DNA of 59,128 nt from Pseudomonadales bacterium. Lineage in GTDB: Bacteria; Pseudomonadota; Gammaproteobacteria; Pseudomonadales; Azotimanducaceae. The notes beneath the pieces were generated by a model. The model searched no databases, was not told the origin of the DNA, and worked only from the letters and a program-made list of their open reading frames with translations. Positions 17,587-26,394 of this stretch are shown piece after piece (the stretch's first letter is position 1; every line of letters begins with the position of its first letter). The translations under genes were made by a program, and so were the position numbers. The stretch is from assembly GCA_029251375.1 (NCBI GenBank), contig JAQXDL010000007.1, positions 1 through 59,128 of the forward strand. The letters are read 5' to 3'.

Positions 17587-18168
17587 CTACAACCCTTCCA
17601 TGCCAGACTTTATATAAGATACAACCATGTCAATTGCATGGTCCCGGTCGAGTTTATTCATAACCGCCCACTCTGCAGCGGCAATCGACGCACCGGAAGA
17701 CATGGTGATCGCCAACTGTGCTTGCTCAATGGTGAGCTCGTAAGTTTTCGCCGTATTCTCGACCAGATAATGAGCGGTCCGGACACGCTCCTCCTTTCGC
17801 AACGGCTTAACAATGGCTGCAATTTCTGGTTGACTCAGCAATACAGGCACTATATTTCCTGGCGCATGATGGTCGAAGTTATTAGCAACGAACATTCTGA
17901 TCACCTCCTCAAAGCTTTTCGCCTTCATAACTTCGACGAATAATGCTTCGCCGGTTATCTTGTACTCACGCCCGAGAAGCGCCTGCAACAATGTCTGGCG
18001 ACTTGAAAAATAATTGTAAACTAGCGGGCTCGACACTTCCGCTTTGCGCGCCAACGACTCCATGGTGAATGCTTGCAATCCATCGCTAACGATCATCTGC
18101 TTGGCTACGTCAAGCAACTGGTCGGTTCTGGCGGATGGTGAAAGTCGTGTTCGCGGTTTAACGCTCAT
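17587..18168 (-). CDS. TetR-family transcriptional regulator
   Basis: A 193-residue TetR-type repressor. The N-terminal helix-turn-helix is at about residues 17-60 (DGLQAFTMESLARKAEVSSPLVYNYFSSRQTLLQALL), followed by a variable ligand-binding domain. The gene is divergent from the amidohydrolase gene with 99 bp between starts, the usual position for a local repressor. Likely targets are itself, the amidohydrolase-ABC operon and possibly the TonB receptor gene downstream. The ligand would be the pathway substrate or an acyl-CoA product; this is inference. Confidence 0.88.
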   Translation of the reverse strand: MSVKPRTRLSPSARTDQLLDVAKQMIVSDGLQAFTMESLARKAEVSSPLVYNYFSSRQTLLQALLGREYKITGEALFVEVMKAKSFEEVIRMFVANNFDHHAPGNIVPVLLSQPEIAAIVKPLRKEERVRTAHYLVENTAKTYELTIEQAQLAITMSSGASIAAAEWAVMNKLDRDHAIDMVVSYIKSGMEGL

Positions 18169-18267
18169 TAGCAGATCACCCCTTATTATTGAGTATCACA
18201 AATAAGATATTTATTGTAGACTGTGTTAACTAAGAAGACTCGTGTCATTATATAGGAAATATCAAGC

Positions 18268-19467
18268 ATGAAACAGCCAACCGCACACTGCGTCAATCGA
18301 ACAGTCCACGATGCCGATAGTCACATTACTGAATCTGGCGGTTGGATGGAAAAATACGCAAGCCAATACGTTAAAGACAACCTCGCTGCGCCATTTATTG
18401 ATCTAGAAAACATACCCCAACTAAAACCCGTCTTTGAACAGGCTAAAAAGCGCTTGGCGGGAAATGACCCTGAACTAACAGAAGTTTTGAAAGCTGACCT
18501 ATACGGCAGCCCTGGAAAACGAAACCTGATGGCGGCATACGGTGCCGTTGATGGCGAGGAACGCAGAGACTCACTCGACATTGCAGGCATTAGCAGCCAA
18601 ATCGTTTTTCCCGGCCTAGTATTCTATTCCCGCTTCGCAAAATCTAAAGATTTAAAGGTGGTCTATGGCGGTAGCGAAGCCATGAACAGAGCTATGGTAG
18701 ATTTTTGTTCCGCCGACAGTCAGCGCCTTTTATCTGTGGGTTACCTTTCTTTCAAAGACCCGGAGTTGGCATTAGCGAGTGCAAAGCAAGCGATCGACAT
18801 GGGTGTCAAATCACTATGGCTAAGCTCAGATGCAGTTGATGGACGGGCACCTTCACACATCGCTTACGACCCTATTTGGGCGCTATTAGAAGAGGCCGGC
18901 GTACCAATCGTGCTGCATATCGGTAGCGGCGTTCTCATGCCCAAAGAGTATAAGAATACTGGTAACCAACGCACGCTCGACCCAATGTCGCTGAATATTG
19001 AAACCACTTCACCAAAAGACCTGCCCGTTTTACATCACTCGATTGAGCGCTGGTTGACCTGTATGATTTTTGACGGTGTGCTGGAACGATTTCCAAAGCT
19101 TAAGATCGGACTCATCGAGCTTGGCTCGAACTGGTTGCCGGCTTGTTTGGCAAACATGGACCTGGGTGTGTCACAGTTGGGTAAATTTGATACCGGGTTG
19201 AAAAACTTATCGATGAAACCTTCGGATTACATGAAGCGCCAAGTAAGAGCCACACCGTTACATGTGGAAGATGCCGGCTGGGTGCTGCGTAGTGTTGGTA
19301 AAGAAATGTTGATGTTTAACACCGATTACCCTCACCCTGAAGGTGGCAGTGATCCATTTGGCGATTTTGAACGCAGTCTTGACCTCGTCCAAGCAACACC
19401 GGAAGAGTTAGATAACTTTTATGCGAAAAACTTTGAAGACTTGATGGGTCTTAACACGGGAAGTTAA
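18268..19467 (+). CDS. Amidohydrolase_2 family metal-dependent hydrolase
   Basis: The 399-residue TIM-barrel protein belongs to the amidohydrolase-2 group, which includes ACMSD and gamma-resorcylate decarboxylase. The metal-binding start motif is DADSHITE (residues 12-19), a barrel His is in IVLHIGSG (about 215), and a catalytic-type Asp is in NTDYPHPEGG (about 351). Members cleave C-C or C-N bonds in ring-cleavage pathways. It is the first gene of a rightward operon (30 bp to the ABC gene) and is divergent from the TetR gene. A weak -35/-10 pair (TTAACT, TATATA, 17-bp spacing) lies at 18226-18254. The actual reaction is not deducible. Confidence 0.85.
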   Translation: MKQPTAHCVNRTVHDADSHITESGGWMEKYASQYVKDNLAAPFIDLENIPQLKPVFEQAKKRLAGNDPELTEVLKADLYGSPGKRNLMAAYGAVDGEERRDSLDIAGISSQIVFPGLVFYSRFAKSKDLKVVYGGSEAMNRAMVDFCSADSQRLLSVGYLSFKDPELALASAKQAIDMGVKSLWLSSDAVDGRAPSHIAYDPIWALLEEAGVPIVLHIGSGVLMPKEYKNTGNQRTLDPMSLNIETTSPKDLPVLHHSIERWLTCMIFDGVLERFPKLKIGLIELGSNWLPACLANMDLGVSQLGKFDTGLKNLSMKPSDYMKRQVRATPLHVEDAGWVLRSVGKEMLMFNTDYPHPEGGSDPFGDFERSLDLVQATPEELDNFYAKNFEDLMGLNTGS

Positions 19468-19496
19468 GTCGTATCCGCGGCTCGCGGGAAGTAATA

Positions 19497-21446
19497 ATGA
19501 CCAGCACAAGCACCGAAACTAAGCCTACCGATGATGGAGATGATTCAAGCATTGATGACCTTGCTTTTGGCCAAGTTCTGCATATCTTCCTGCGCACCTG
19601 GCCTTTCATCAAGCCACAGGCTCGACATCTGATTTACTTTGTGGCGTGCTCTGCGCTTGTCTTCGTGCTTACCGCTGCGCTTGGCTTCATCATTATCGGC
19701 TTGGTGAACGGCGGTATCATCGCTGGCAAACCTCTTGGCCTTTTCCATGCTGATATTTATGGTCTCGACCCTGCGGTCTTTGTCGACGTGGAGGAACTTT
19801 CAGCAGATGCTCGACGGCAACTGCCTTGGCTCGCGATGGGATCTACCATTCCGCTAGTCGGCGTGGTGATCATCGCCGGAATGCTTCTATACCAATACAG
19901 CATCTGGATCTTTCAATCCATCAATCAGCTTATGCGAGTGCGACTTATCGATCAGTTGCAGGTGCAATCCTTGGCATACCATAGCCAGGCGCACACGGGC
20001 GATGCGATCTATCGGGTCTATCAGGACAGCGCGATGGTCACGTCGATCATCCGCTCGATTTTTTTGGACCCGTTGATGTTCCTAGGACGCTTCATGTTCG
20101 GTCTAGGCATCGTTGCGGCATTCAGTCCTTGGTTAGCACTTATTCTCGGCGTCACAATTATTCCAGCGCTGCTCCTCGGACGTTACTTCTCATCACGGCT
20201 GCGAGTTGCTTTCCGACGCTCACGTGAACACAACAGTCGGCTCACCTCGTTGATTCAAGAGAGCATGGTCGGCATACGCATCATCAAAGCCACAGGTAAC
20301 GAAAGCCAAAGGGAATGTGCATTTCAACGCCAGTCTGAAAAAGCTTTCGCGGCAGCATTCGAAGCCAGGGTCATGTTGACTATCATGGGTATACTTGCGT
20401 TCGTGCTAGTCGGCCTAACAGTTATCGCAACCCAATCAATGACGGCACTCTATGCCAATGCCGAAGCAGACACCTTTGCTCGTAATCTGCTGCTTGGTTT
20501 TGGTTTTGCCGCCTGGAATCTTGGTTCATTTACCGCTGCGTCGACCCGTATTGATGACAGCGTAGGCTCTCTGGAATCGCTCATCACCATCTGGGGACGC
20601 GCTCAGGATATGGCTGTCGGTCTAAACCGGGTGTTCGAGATTCTTGATCTTGAACCGGACATAGTAGATACCCCAGACGCCACTGACCTTGAACACATTG
20701 GAGACGGCGTATCATTTAAAAGCGTAACGTTCGGTTACGATCGGTTGCGCCCCGTCCTATCGGACATCAACCTGACATCAGCGCCCGGTAACATCACCGC
20801 CATCGTTGGCGCTACCGGTACAGGAAAGTCGACCCTCATGTCTTTGTTGCTCCGACTTGCCGATCCACAAAACGGCATGATTACCGTAGGCGGCAGGGAC
20901 ATTCGTACATTTACCCTCGCGTCACTGCGTCGGCAGATATCAATTGCAACGCAGGAAAACATCCTGTTTACAGCTTCAGTGTTGGAGAACATCCGTTATG
21001 CAGTACCGGAAGCTAGCCGGGATACTGTGATCGCCGCCGCACGAATCGCCTGCGCCGATGAGTTCATCAATCAGTTATCGCTAGGGTATGACACTCCGCT
21101 TGGTGAGCGCGCGACAAAACTCTCTACCGGTCAACGCCAACGCATCGTCATCGCTCGAGCACTGGTCAAGGACTCTCCCATTCTGATACTCGACGAACCC
21201 ACTGCAGCGCTAGATGCCGATACCGAGCGACGGGTGATGACTAACTTGCGACACTGGGGCGAGTCAAGATGTATGTTCCTGATCACGCATCGACTGTCCA
21301 CCATTCGTCAAGCTCACAACGTGCTTTACCTGCGCGACGGCCGGGTCGCAGCTTTCGGACCCCACGATCAGTTGATCCAAAACAGTACCGACTACCGATC
21401 ATTTGTTGAAGCCGAAACAGGGCTGTCTATGGAGACACAGCCATGA
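19497..21446 (+). CDS. ABC exporter half-transporter (permease-ATPase fusion)
   Basis: The 649-residue protein fuses a six-helix type-1 exporter membrane domain (about 40-360) to an ATPase domain. Walker A is GATGTGKS at 438-445, the signature LSTGQ is at 542-546, Walker B ILILDEP is at 562-568 and the switch His is near 598. GGAAG precedes ATG 19497. The gene overlaps the next ABC gene by four bases (ATGA), so the two probably form a heterodimeric exporter. An insert of about 45 residues between the first two membrane helices (about 74-118) is larger than usual. Located in a catabolic cluster, it may export a toxic intermediate or a lipid-like compound. Confidence 0.88.
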   Translation: MTSTSTETKPTDDGDDSSIDDLAFGQVLHIFLRTWPFIKPQARHLIYFVACSALVFVLTAALGFIIIGLVNGGIIAGKPLGLFHADIYGLDPAVFVDVEELSADARRQLPWLAMGSTIPLVGVVIIAGMLLYQYSIWIFQSINQLMRVRLIDQLQVQSLAYHSQAHTGDAIYRVYQDSAMVTSIIRSIFLDPLMFLGRFMFGLGIVAAFSPWLALILGVTIIPALLLGRYFSSRLRVAFRRSREHNSRLTSLIQESMVGIRIIKATGNESQRECAFQRQSEKAFAAAFEARVMLTIMGILAFVLVGLTVIATQSMTALYANAEADTFARNLLLGFGFAAWNLGSFTAASTRIDDSVGSLESLITIWGRAQDMAVGLNRVFEILDLEPDIVDTPDATDLEHIGDGVSFKSVTFGYDRLRPVLSDINLTSAPGNITAIVGATGTGKSTLMSLLLRLADPQNGMITVGGRDIRTFTLASLRRQISIATQENILFTASVLENIRYAVPEASRDTVIAAARIACADEFINQLSLGYDTPLGERATKLSTGQRQRIVIARALVKDSPILILDEPTAALDADTERRVMTNLRHWGESRCMFLITHRLSTIRQAHNVLYLRDGRVAAFGPHDQLIQNSTDYRSFVEAETGLSMETQP

Positions 21447-23440
21447 GCGAAGAAGGAGCCATGAGCGCAGATCGAGTGATGAGCAAAAAACGGGTCACCA
21501 CCGGCGAGACACTAACCTTAATCGGTCGTTCCTTACATTTTGTGTGGCCTTACTGGCCGCAGATCCTGATCAAGTTGATCCTCAGCTTCTTCGGCATTGC
21601 ACTCATCCTTTTCCTGCCGTGGCCGCTGAAGTTTCTAATCGACTACGTGGTAATGGGCCTGCCCGTTGGTTCCTCTCCGACCCCTATTCCCCCCTATATT
21701 CAACCTCTAGTTGAGTTGATGAACGGCATGACGCCACTCGAAATCGTCTGGGTAGTAATCACTTTTAGTTTGCTTGGCATCACTCTGATTGGCTCATTCG
21801 GAATCGGCATCTCCCGTGACACCGCCGATGGCAATCTAGCGCAAGGACTAGACACCGCAACTCAAAGTGAAAACCTCGCAAATGAATCCAGTAGCCGAGT
21901 CAGTGGCCTGCTTGGTCTGTTTGAATACCGTTTCCAACTGAAGACCACGCATCGCTTTAACCATCAGTTACGGAGTTTGGTTTTCCGACGCTTATTGGCA
22001 CTACCGATGACCCGGTTCAGTGACGACAGCGTCGGCGATGCCGTGTATCGGGTGATGTATGACACACCAGCAATCTCCAAGATCTGTTACGACATTCTTG
22101 TTGTGCCAATCTGCAACCTCTTTCTAATCGCGACCGTTATTTGGACAATGCAATATAGCTTCTCTGCGGTGCCGTCGTTGGTGCTGCTAGCTTGGCTTGC
22201 TGCACCTATGATACTGATCTCCTCGTTTCTGATGACTGGCGTTGCCCGTCGCAGGTCGCTCGCCAGCCGCGAGGCCGGCGCCGATACCACCGCAACAGTC
22301 GAAGAAGGTATGAGCAATATACTCGCAGTGCAAAGCCTAGGTGCGCATGATCGACAGCGGGATGAGTTCGATCGCGACAGTAAGAAATCGTTTAGCCGGT
22401 ACCGGTCGTATGTTTGGATAAATGTAATGTTAGTAGGCCTGCAAGCGACCGTCGCCTGTGGCCTGCTGATTTACGTCTTCTTCGACATCGCCGAAGCAAT
22501 CATTGCAGGAAAAATGACCCCAGGTGATTCCGGCATTCTGTGGGCCTACTTCGGTCAGTTGCTACTCACAACCGTCGCGCTAGGTGCACTATGGTTCAAA
22601 CTACAAGACAATCTCGTCGGTATGCGCCGAGTGTTTCAGATCATTGATCATCCGACAGACCATGAACGTCACGGACACGAGACTTTAGAAACCGTTCGTG
22701 AAGGGTTAAGGTTTGAACATGTAAGCTACGCCTATCCAGACGGAACGCCTGCTTTGAGCGATATTACCCTAGACGCCCGGGTGGGAGAGATGGTTGCCCT
22801 TGTAGGCGCGACCGGCTCCGGTAAAACGACTTTATCATATCTAATTCCGGCGTTTATTCAGCCAAACGAGGGGCGCGTACTGCTCGATGGCATCGATACC
22901 CGCACACTGGCAGTTGAAAACCTTCGCGAACTCGTTAGTTTCGTCTTTCAAGAACCGGCGGTATTTGACGATACTGTTGCGAACAACATACGACTCGGTA
23001 ATCCGAGTGCCAGTGATGCAGAACTAGAATCTGCCGCGGCAACTGCTGGCGCGTTGCCTTTCATTCGCAATCTTCCAGAAGGATTCGAGACTCGCCTCGG
23101 GCGCAACGGAGACACACTATCTGTTGGCCAGAAACAACGCCTAGCGATAGCCCGTGGATTGGTCAGTCGATCAAAGGTGTTAGTACTCGACGAGCCCACA
23201 GCAGCGCTGGACCCGGAGACTGAAAACGCACTCGTACGGGCGTTGCAAGCCGAACGCGAAAAGCGTGTGCTGATTGTCATCGCCCATCGTCTTAGTACCA
23301 TTCGTACGGCAGACCGGATCTGTGTTGTGGATAATGGAAAGATTGTCGAGTCAGGCAGTCATAAGGAACTGATGCAAAACCCAACGGGTGCTTACCGGCA
23401 ATTTGTCGAAATTCAGCTGACATCCTTGGAGGATAGCTAA
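21443..23440 (+). CDS. ABC exporter half-transporter, partner subunit
   Basis: The 665-residue protein is a second permease-ATPase fusion: Walker A GATGSGKT at 455-462, signature LSVGQ at 559-563 and Walker B VLVLDEP at 579-585 followed by TAALD. Both partners keep the catalytic Glu after Walker B, so both ATP sites look active. The membrane part has a large insert at about 120-160. Translation is coupled to the upstream ABC gene (ATGA overlap) with GGAG eight bases before the ATG; a second ATG at 21461 has a poorly spaced AAGGAG. The next gene begins on the base after this stop codon, so all of this forms one operon. Confidence 0.88.
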   Translation: MSEEGAMSADRVMSKKRVTTGETLTLIGRSLHFVWPYWPQILIKLILSFFGIALILFLPWPLKFLIDYVVMGLPVGSSPTPIPPYIQPLVELMNGMTPLEIVWVVITFSLLGITLIGSFGIGISRDTADGNLAQGLDTATQSENLANESSSRVSGLLGLFEYRFQLKTTHRFNHQLRSLVFRRLLALPMTRFSDDSVGDAVYRVMYDTPAISKICYDILVVPICNLFLIATVIWTMQYSFSAVPSLVLLAWLAAPMILISSFLMTGVARRRSLASREAGADTTATVEEGMSNILAVQSLGAHDRQRDEFDRDSKKSFSRYRSYVWINVMLVGLQATVACGLLIYVFFDIAEAIIAGKMTPGDSGILWAYFGQLLLTTVALGALWFKLQDNLVGMRRVFQIIDHPTDHERHGHETLETVREGLRFEHVSYAYPDGTPALSDITLDARVGEMVALVGATGSGKTTLSYLIPAFIQPNEGRVLLDGIDTRTLAVENLRELVSFVFQEPAVFDDTVANNIRLGNPSASDAELESAAATAGALPFIRNLPEGFETRLGRNGDTLSVGQKQRLAIARGLVSRSKVLVLDEPTAALDPETENALVRALQAEREKRVLIVIAHRLSTIRTADRICVVDNGKIVESGSHKELMQNPTGAYRQFVEIQLTSLEDS

Positions 23441-24268
23441 ATGACAGTAATCGGACCCTGGCGCAGACCGAAAAATAGCTCTGCAGACGAAGCAGGCGGC
23501 ATACACGATAACCAGACTGCACAGGCGTTAGGCTTTGAGGGTGGCACTATTCCTGGATCTGTCAGTATGGAGCAATTTACCCCGCTGCTGACCAACTACT
23601 TTGGGGACCAGTGGTGGGCGACAGGTGGCCTGTCGGTGTTTCTTGCACGGCCAGTCTTCGATAACGAGCCGGTCCGCTGCATTTTGGAGCCCGCAACAGA
23701 CACCAAAGCCAGGGTCTGGATGGAAAACAGAGATGGCGACATTGTGGTTAACGGAACGGCGTCTTTGGGCGATGACCCCTTTTCTGAAATCAAATCACGC
23801 CTGCAGGATAATCGCAAGAATCCAGATTTACGCATGATGGCAGATGTCGTCATTGGTAAACCGTCCCCAGTCTGCCGCGTGCGTATCACTGACGAACAGG
23901 TCGATGAGAGACTCCCTCTGATTACAGAACCAATGGAATGCTACGCGAGCAAAAATCAGTTTGGTCAGAAAGTTGCCCCGATCGAACCCTATGTTCATGC
24001 TTTCCGGGGTGTTGAGGAGCATATCATTCCGATCAACGAGGCCTACGTTGGAATGTTCGGTGCCATCGAAGTGCAATATTTATCGGGGCCTGTGACTGCC
24101 AATACTGATTACCTTTGCAAGGGCGAGGTCATTGCACTGTCTGCCAGCGCAAAAACTGAAATTGTCTGGTACACAGCGACACTAAGCGATGCAAAAAATG
24201 GTCGAGAGGTGGCTCGCATGACCAAAATGGACCGCCTGTTGAAAAGCGCGTCTCCACTGTGGAATTGA
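23441..24268 (+). CDS. Hot-dog-fold-like protein, paralogue A
   Basis: A 275-residue protein with an N-terminal signature GGIHDNQTAQALGFEGGTIPG (about residues 19-38, interrupted) that resembles hot-dog-fold acyl dehydratase/thioesterase relatives of the IHDD..A..LGFRGG..PG type. A second half (about 140-270) may be a second hot-dog repeat. The catalytic Asp of MaoC hydratases (five residues before the His) is Glu here, so classic hydratase activity is doubtful. It starts directly after the second ABC gene. It is clearly paralogous to the leftward gene at 24878-25741: same IHD motif, the same RVWME.(R/E)DG, GTA.(L/I)GD and KTEIVWY motifs, and a shared ending KASPL-like. Probably acts on an acyl-CoA or acyl ester. 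Confidence 0.7.
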   Translation: MTVIGPWRRPKNSSADEAGGIHDNQTAQALGFEGGTIPGSVSMEQFTPLLTNYFGDQWWATGGLSVFLARPVFDNEPVRCILEPATDTKARVWMENRDGDIVVNGTASLGDDPFSEIKSRLQDNRKNPDLRMMADVVIGKPSPVCRVRITDEQVDERLPLITEPMECYASKNQFGQKVAPIEPYVHAFRGVEEHIIPINEAYVGMFGAIEVQYLSGPVTANTDYLCKGEVIALSASAKTEIVWYTATLSDAKNGREVARMTKMDRLLKSASPLWN

Positions 24269-24442
24269 CTTGATTAACTTCAGGAAGATGCTCGGATCTT
24301 CCGGGCCGACTCTTCCAGCCTGATATGTTAACCGCAAGACGAGCAGACTAGTGTCTCTCAACAATCTGCAAAAAGGTACCGATTCGACATTTTAATGTCG
24401 TTAGCCAAGACGATTGGGGTTTAGTCAGGGTCAATAAGAAAC

Positions 24443-24676
24443 TCAGGCCAATCGTGACTCGGCATGTACTTCGTTAGGGTTGTCGAGCCCACCTCTCAAT
24501 CGACGTGCCACTTCTGCATACTAGGTCAAAAAATCGACCCGTTCAGCCTCAGCGGTGAGATCAAAAAGCTATTCCGTGCGGGGTGCCACCGAAGGCGCGA
24601 TCAACCTAAAATCCCGCCGCTCATCCCTCACCGCTTGAGCGGGCCTCATATTTGATTGATCATCAGCAATTACCAT
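24443..24676 (-). pseudogene. Broken unrecognised reading frame
   Basis: From an ATG at 24676, which lies inside the 44-bp repeat, a 78-codon frame runs leftward with two internal TAG stops. Between the stops the composition is strongly protein-like (RRDFRLIAPSVAPRTE, LTAEAERVDFLT, EVARRLRGGLDNPNEVHAES). I do not recognise the family. It is most likely the remains of a gene lost beside the repeat. Confidence 0.35.
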
Positions 24677-24716
24677 AGATGACGGTTCTTCGAAAAACGT
24701 GGTTTATCATCCCTAT
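24673..24716 (+). repeat. Right copy of 44-bp interspersed direct repeat
   Basis: Direct partner of 10552-10595 (38 of 44 identical, six substitutions, no gap), in the same orientation. It lies between the convergent hot-dog paralogues and next to decayed coding frames. The arrangement fits recombination endpoints or a dispersed element of unknown type. Confidence 0.7.
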
Positions 24717-24877
24717 CGTTCACCTCGTTGGGAAACACGATCGGTGCCCTGTAATTTCTCGCCTAGGGTCTTACTCGATGCGGAATGCTCTTGGGAAAAA
24801 TAATCGGCATCAGATAGGCGCACACGATTAATTGTTATTGCCTCGGAGTCCTTAGTCCAATAAGCATTTTGCGATGC

Positions 24878-25741
24878 TCAGCCAAGCTCACTCGCAGCGT
24901 ACAACGGGGAAGATGCTTTCATCGCACGTGATTGAATACGTAGTGTAACGACATGGTCCCCCGCCTCGTTGTAAGCATGCTGGTCATACCAGACAATTTC
25001 AGTTTTAGGGCTCTGACTGACGCATACAACTTCGCAATCAATTCGGTATTTCTTACCCATAATTAAGGGGCCGTTGGTGTGACTGATTTCCATGGCACCG
25101 AACAGGCCGGTTGATTCTTCAACCAATGGACCAAGACCGCGCATCGCGTTGCCCCATAAAAATTCCAATATGGTGCAGGGTGCTGCGATCGGGTCACCCC
25201 AGGGAGAGCCTTCTTTGTACCAGGTCATGGGATCGCTAATAAGGTTCCTGTCGTAGCGTTCGAACTGGACGTCGGTCTTGGCGACAATGTCATAACTGCC
25301 GAGACTCATACCAGGCGTACACCTGCGCAGGATTCGCAACTCTTTTGGGTCGCAGGGATGCAGATTCTTTCGGCGCAGTTCAGAGTTCGAATGATCACCA
25401 ATTGCTGCGGTGCCTTCGCATACCAGTAATCCGTCTTCGCGCTCCATCCAGACGCGCACCTGATTTTCGCCTTGCTTTAAAGGCTCGGCAAAGGCCTGCA
25501 CCTTCTCAAGATCGATCGTCGCGTTCTTGAAGTTAAGCGACAGATTACCGCGCTCAAACCATTCGTTTCCGAAGACCTCCACCAGAATCGGCGGGAACTG
25601 ATTCATATGAATATCGCCTGCTACCGTGCCGCCACGGAAGCCAAGCTCAGCTGCCGTGTCATCGTCATGGATACTGCCCGCGCCGTCTTCGATATTCCAA
25701 TTTCTTGCTGCCCATAATGGGCCGGCTATTAACTCTGTCAT
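24878..25741 (-). CDS. Hot-dog-fold-like protein, paralogue B
   Basis: The 287-residue product is a paralogue of the rightward gene at 23441. Shared landmarks are GSIHDDDTAAELGFRGG (about 22-38), an HMNQF-type stretch, VRVWMEREDG (about 94-103), GTAAIGD, MTWY and KTEIVWYDQ near 245. It resembles hot-dog-fold proteins of fatty-acyl metabolism, but the Asp expected five residues before the MaoC-type His is Gly here. It is the last gene of an operon with an acyl-CoA dehydrogenase and a TetR regulator (2-bp gap to the TetR stop), which supports an acyl-CoA-related role. A frame of 55 codons continues past its TGA but looks like debris. Confidence 0.7.
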   Translation of the reverse strand: MTELIAGPLWAARNWNIEDGAGSIHDDDTAAELGFRGGTVAGDIHMNQFPPILVEVFGNEWFERGNLSLNFKNATIDLEKVQAFAEPLKQGENQVRVWMEREDGLLVCEGTAAIGDHSNSELRRKNLHPCDPKELRILRRCTPGMSLGSYDIVAKTDVQFERYDRNLISDPMTWYKEGSPWGDPIAAPCTILEFLWGNAMRGLGPLVEESTGLFGAMEISHTNGPLIMGKKYRIDCEVVCVSQSPKTEIVWYDQHAYNEAGDHVVTLRIQSRAMKASSPLYAASELG

Positions 25742-25743
25742 GT

Positions 25744-26394
25744 TTACTTCCTAGCTTTATTTATCTGTTTGCCAATAGTTTGCTTACCAACTTGTTCGCC
25801 AAACCGTTTCTCAAGTTCTTGCATGGCGCCGACAATCATCGCGCCCCAAACTTCATCCAGTCGCGTCTCATCTTTAATGCTACGTAACTGCTCGTCCTCG
25901 TTGTAGCGGAGTATTAGCTTTACTGCACTTTCCACGATGTCCTGCGGGATGTCGTAGTTACCAGTAATCTCGCTACTTAAGAATTCGACAACCTGCTTGC
26001 GATTCTCTTGGTCTGTCCTGGCCATACTATTTCGCACGGCTGCATCAGCTTGCAGGTGTTTGATCAAAAGCTGTCTTTCACTGTGGTGTTCTCGATTAAT
26101 TTTTTCGGTCACCTTAACCATATCTTCGAATTGGTGTGGTGTGGTCAGGGCATCCAGTTGCTGGCTTTGCAAATTATTTAATTCGCGCTTGTATAACGCC
26201 TGTAATAAACCCGTTAGATTGGGGAAGTAGCTGTATAGTAGCGCTTTGCTGGCCCCCGCCTCCTTTGCGACCTTGTACATTGTCAGAGTAGCGATACCGT
26301 TTGCTAACACCAGCTGGTAGGCCGCATCCAAGATTTCTTTCTTTCGTTCGTCTGGTCGAAGACGGCGACGTTTAATAGGTTGGTGAGCCGCCAT
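25744..26394 (-). CDS. TetR-family transcriptional regulator
   Basis: A 216-residue TetR regulator. The helix-turn-helix is at about residues 13-60 (ERKKEILDAAYQLV, IATLTMYKVAKEAGASKALLYSYF in two parts). It has a basic N-terminus (KRRRLR) and a basic C-terminus. Its start overlaps the acyl-CoA dehydrogenase stop by one base (TGATG), so the two are cotranscribed. The near-perfect palindrome at 27611-27632, just upstream of the operon, is its likely operator, giving an autoregulated acyl-CoA-responsive unit. The effector is inferred from gene content only. Confidence 0.88.
   Translation of the reverse strand: MAAHQPIKRRRLRPDERKKEILDAAYQLVLANGIATLTMYKVAKEAGASKALLYSYFPNLTGLLQALYKRELNNLQSQQLDALTTPHQFEDMVKVTEKINREHHSERQLLIKHLQADAAVRNSMARTDQENRKQVVEFLSSEITGNYDIPQDIVESAVKLILRYNEDEQLRSIKDETRLDEVWGAMIVGAMQELEKRFGEQVGKQTIGKQINKARK

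Larger units (their letters stand above)
24269..24877. other. Intergenic stretch with repeat and coding debris
   Basis: About 610 bp between two convergent paralogues. It contains the right copy of the 44-bp repeat and, on the minus strand, two coding-like frames: one runs 55 codons in frame beyond the stop of the 24878 gene (24713-24877, including YWTKDSEAITINR), the other is the broken frame at 24443-24676. None is an intact gene. Confidence 0.6.
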
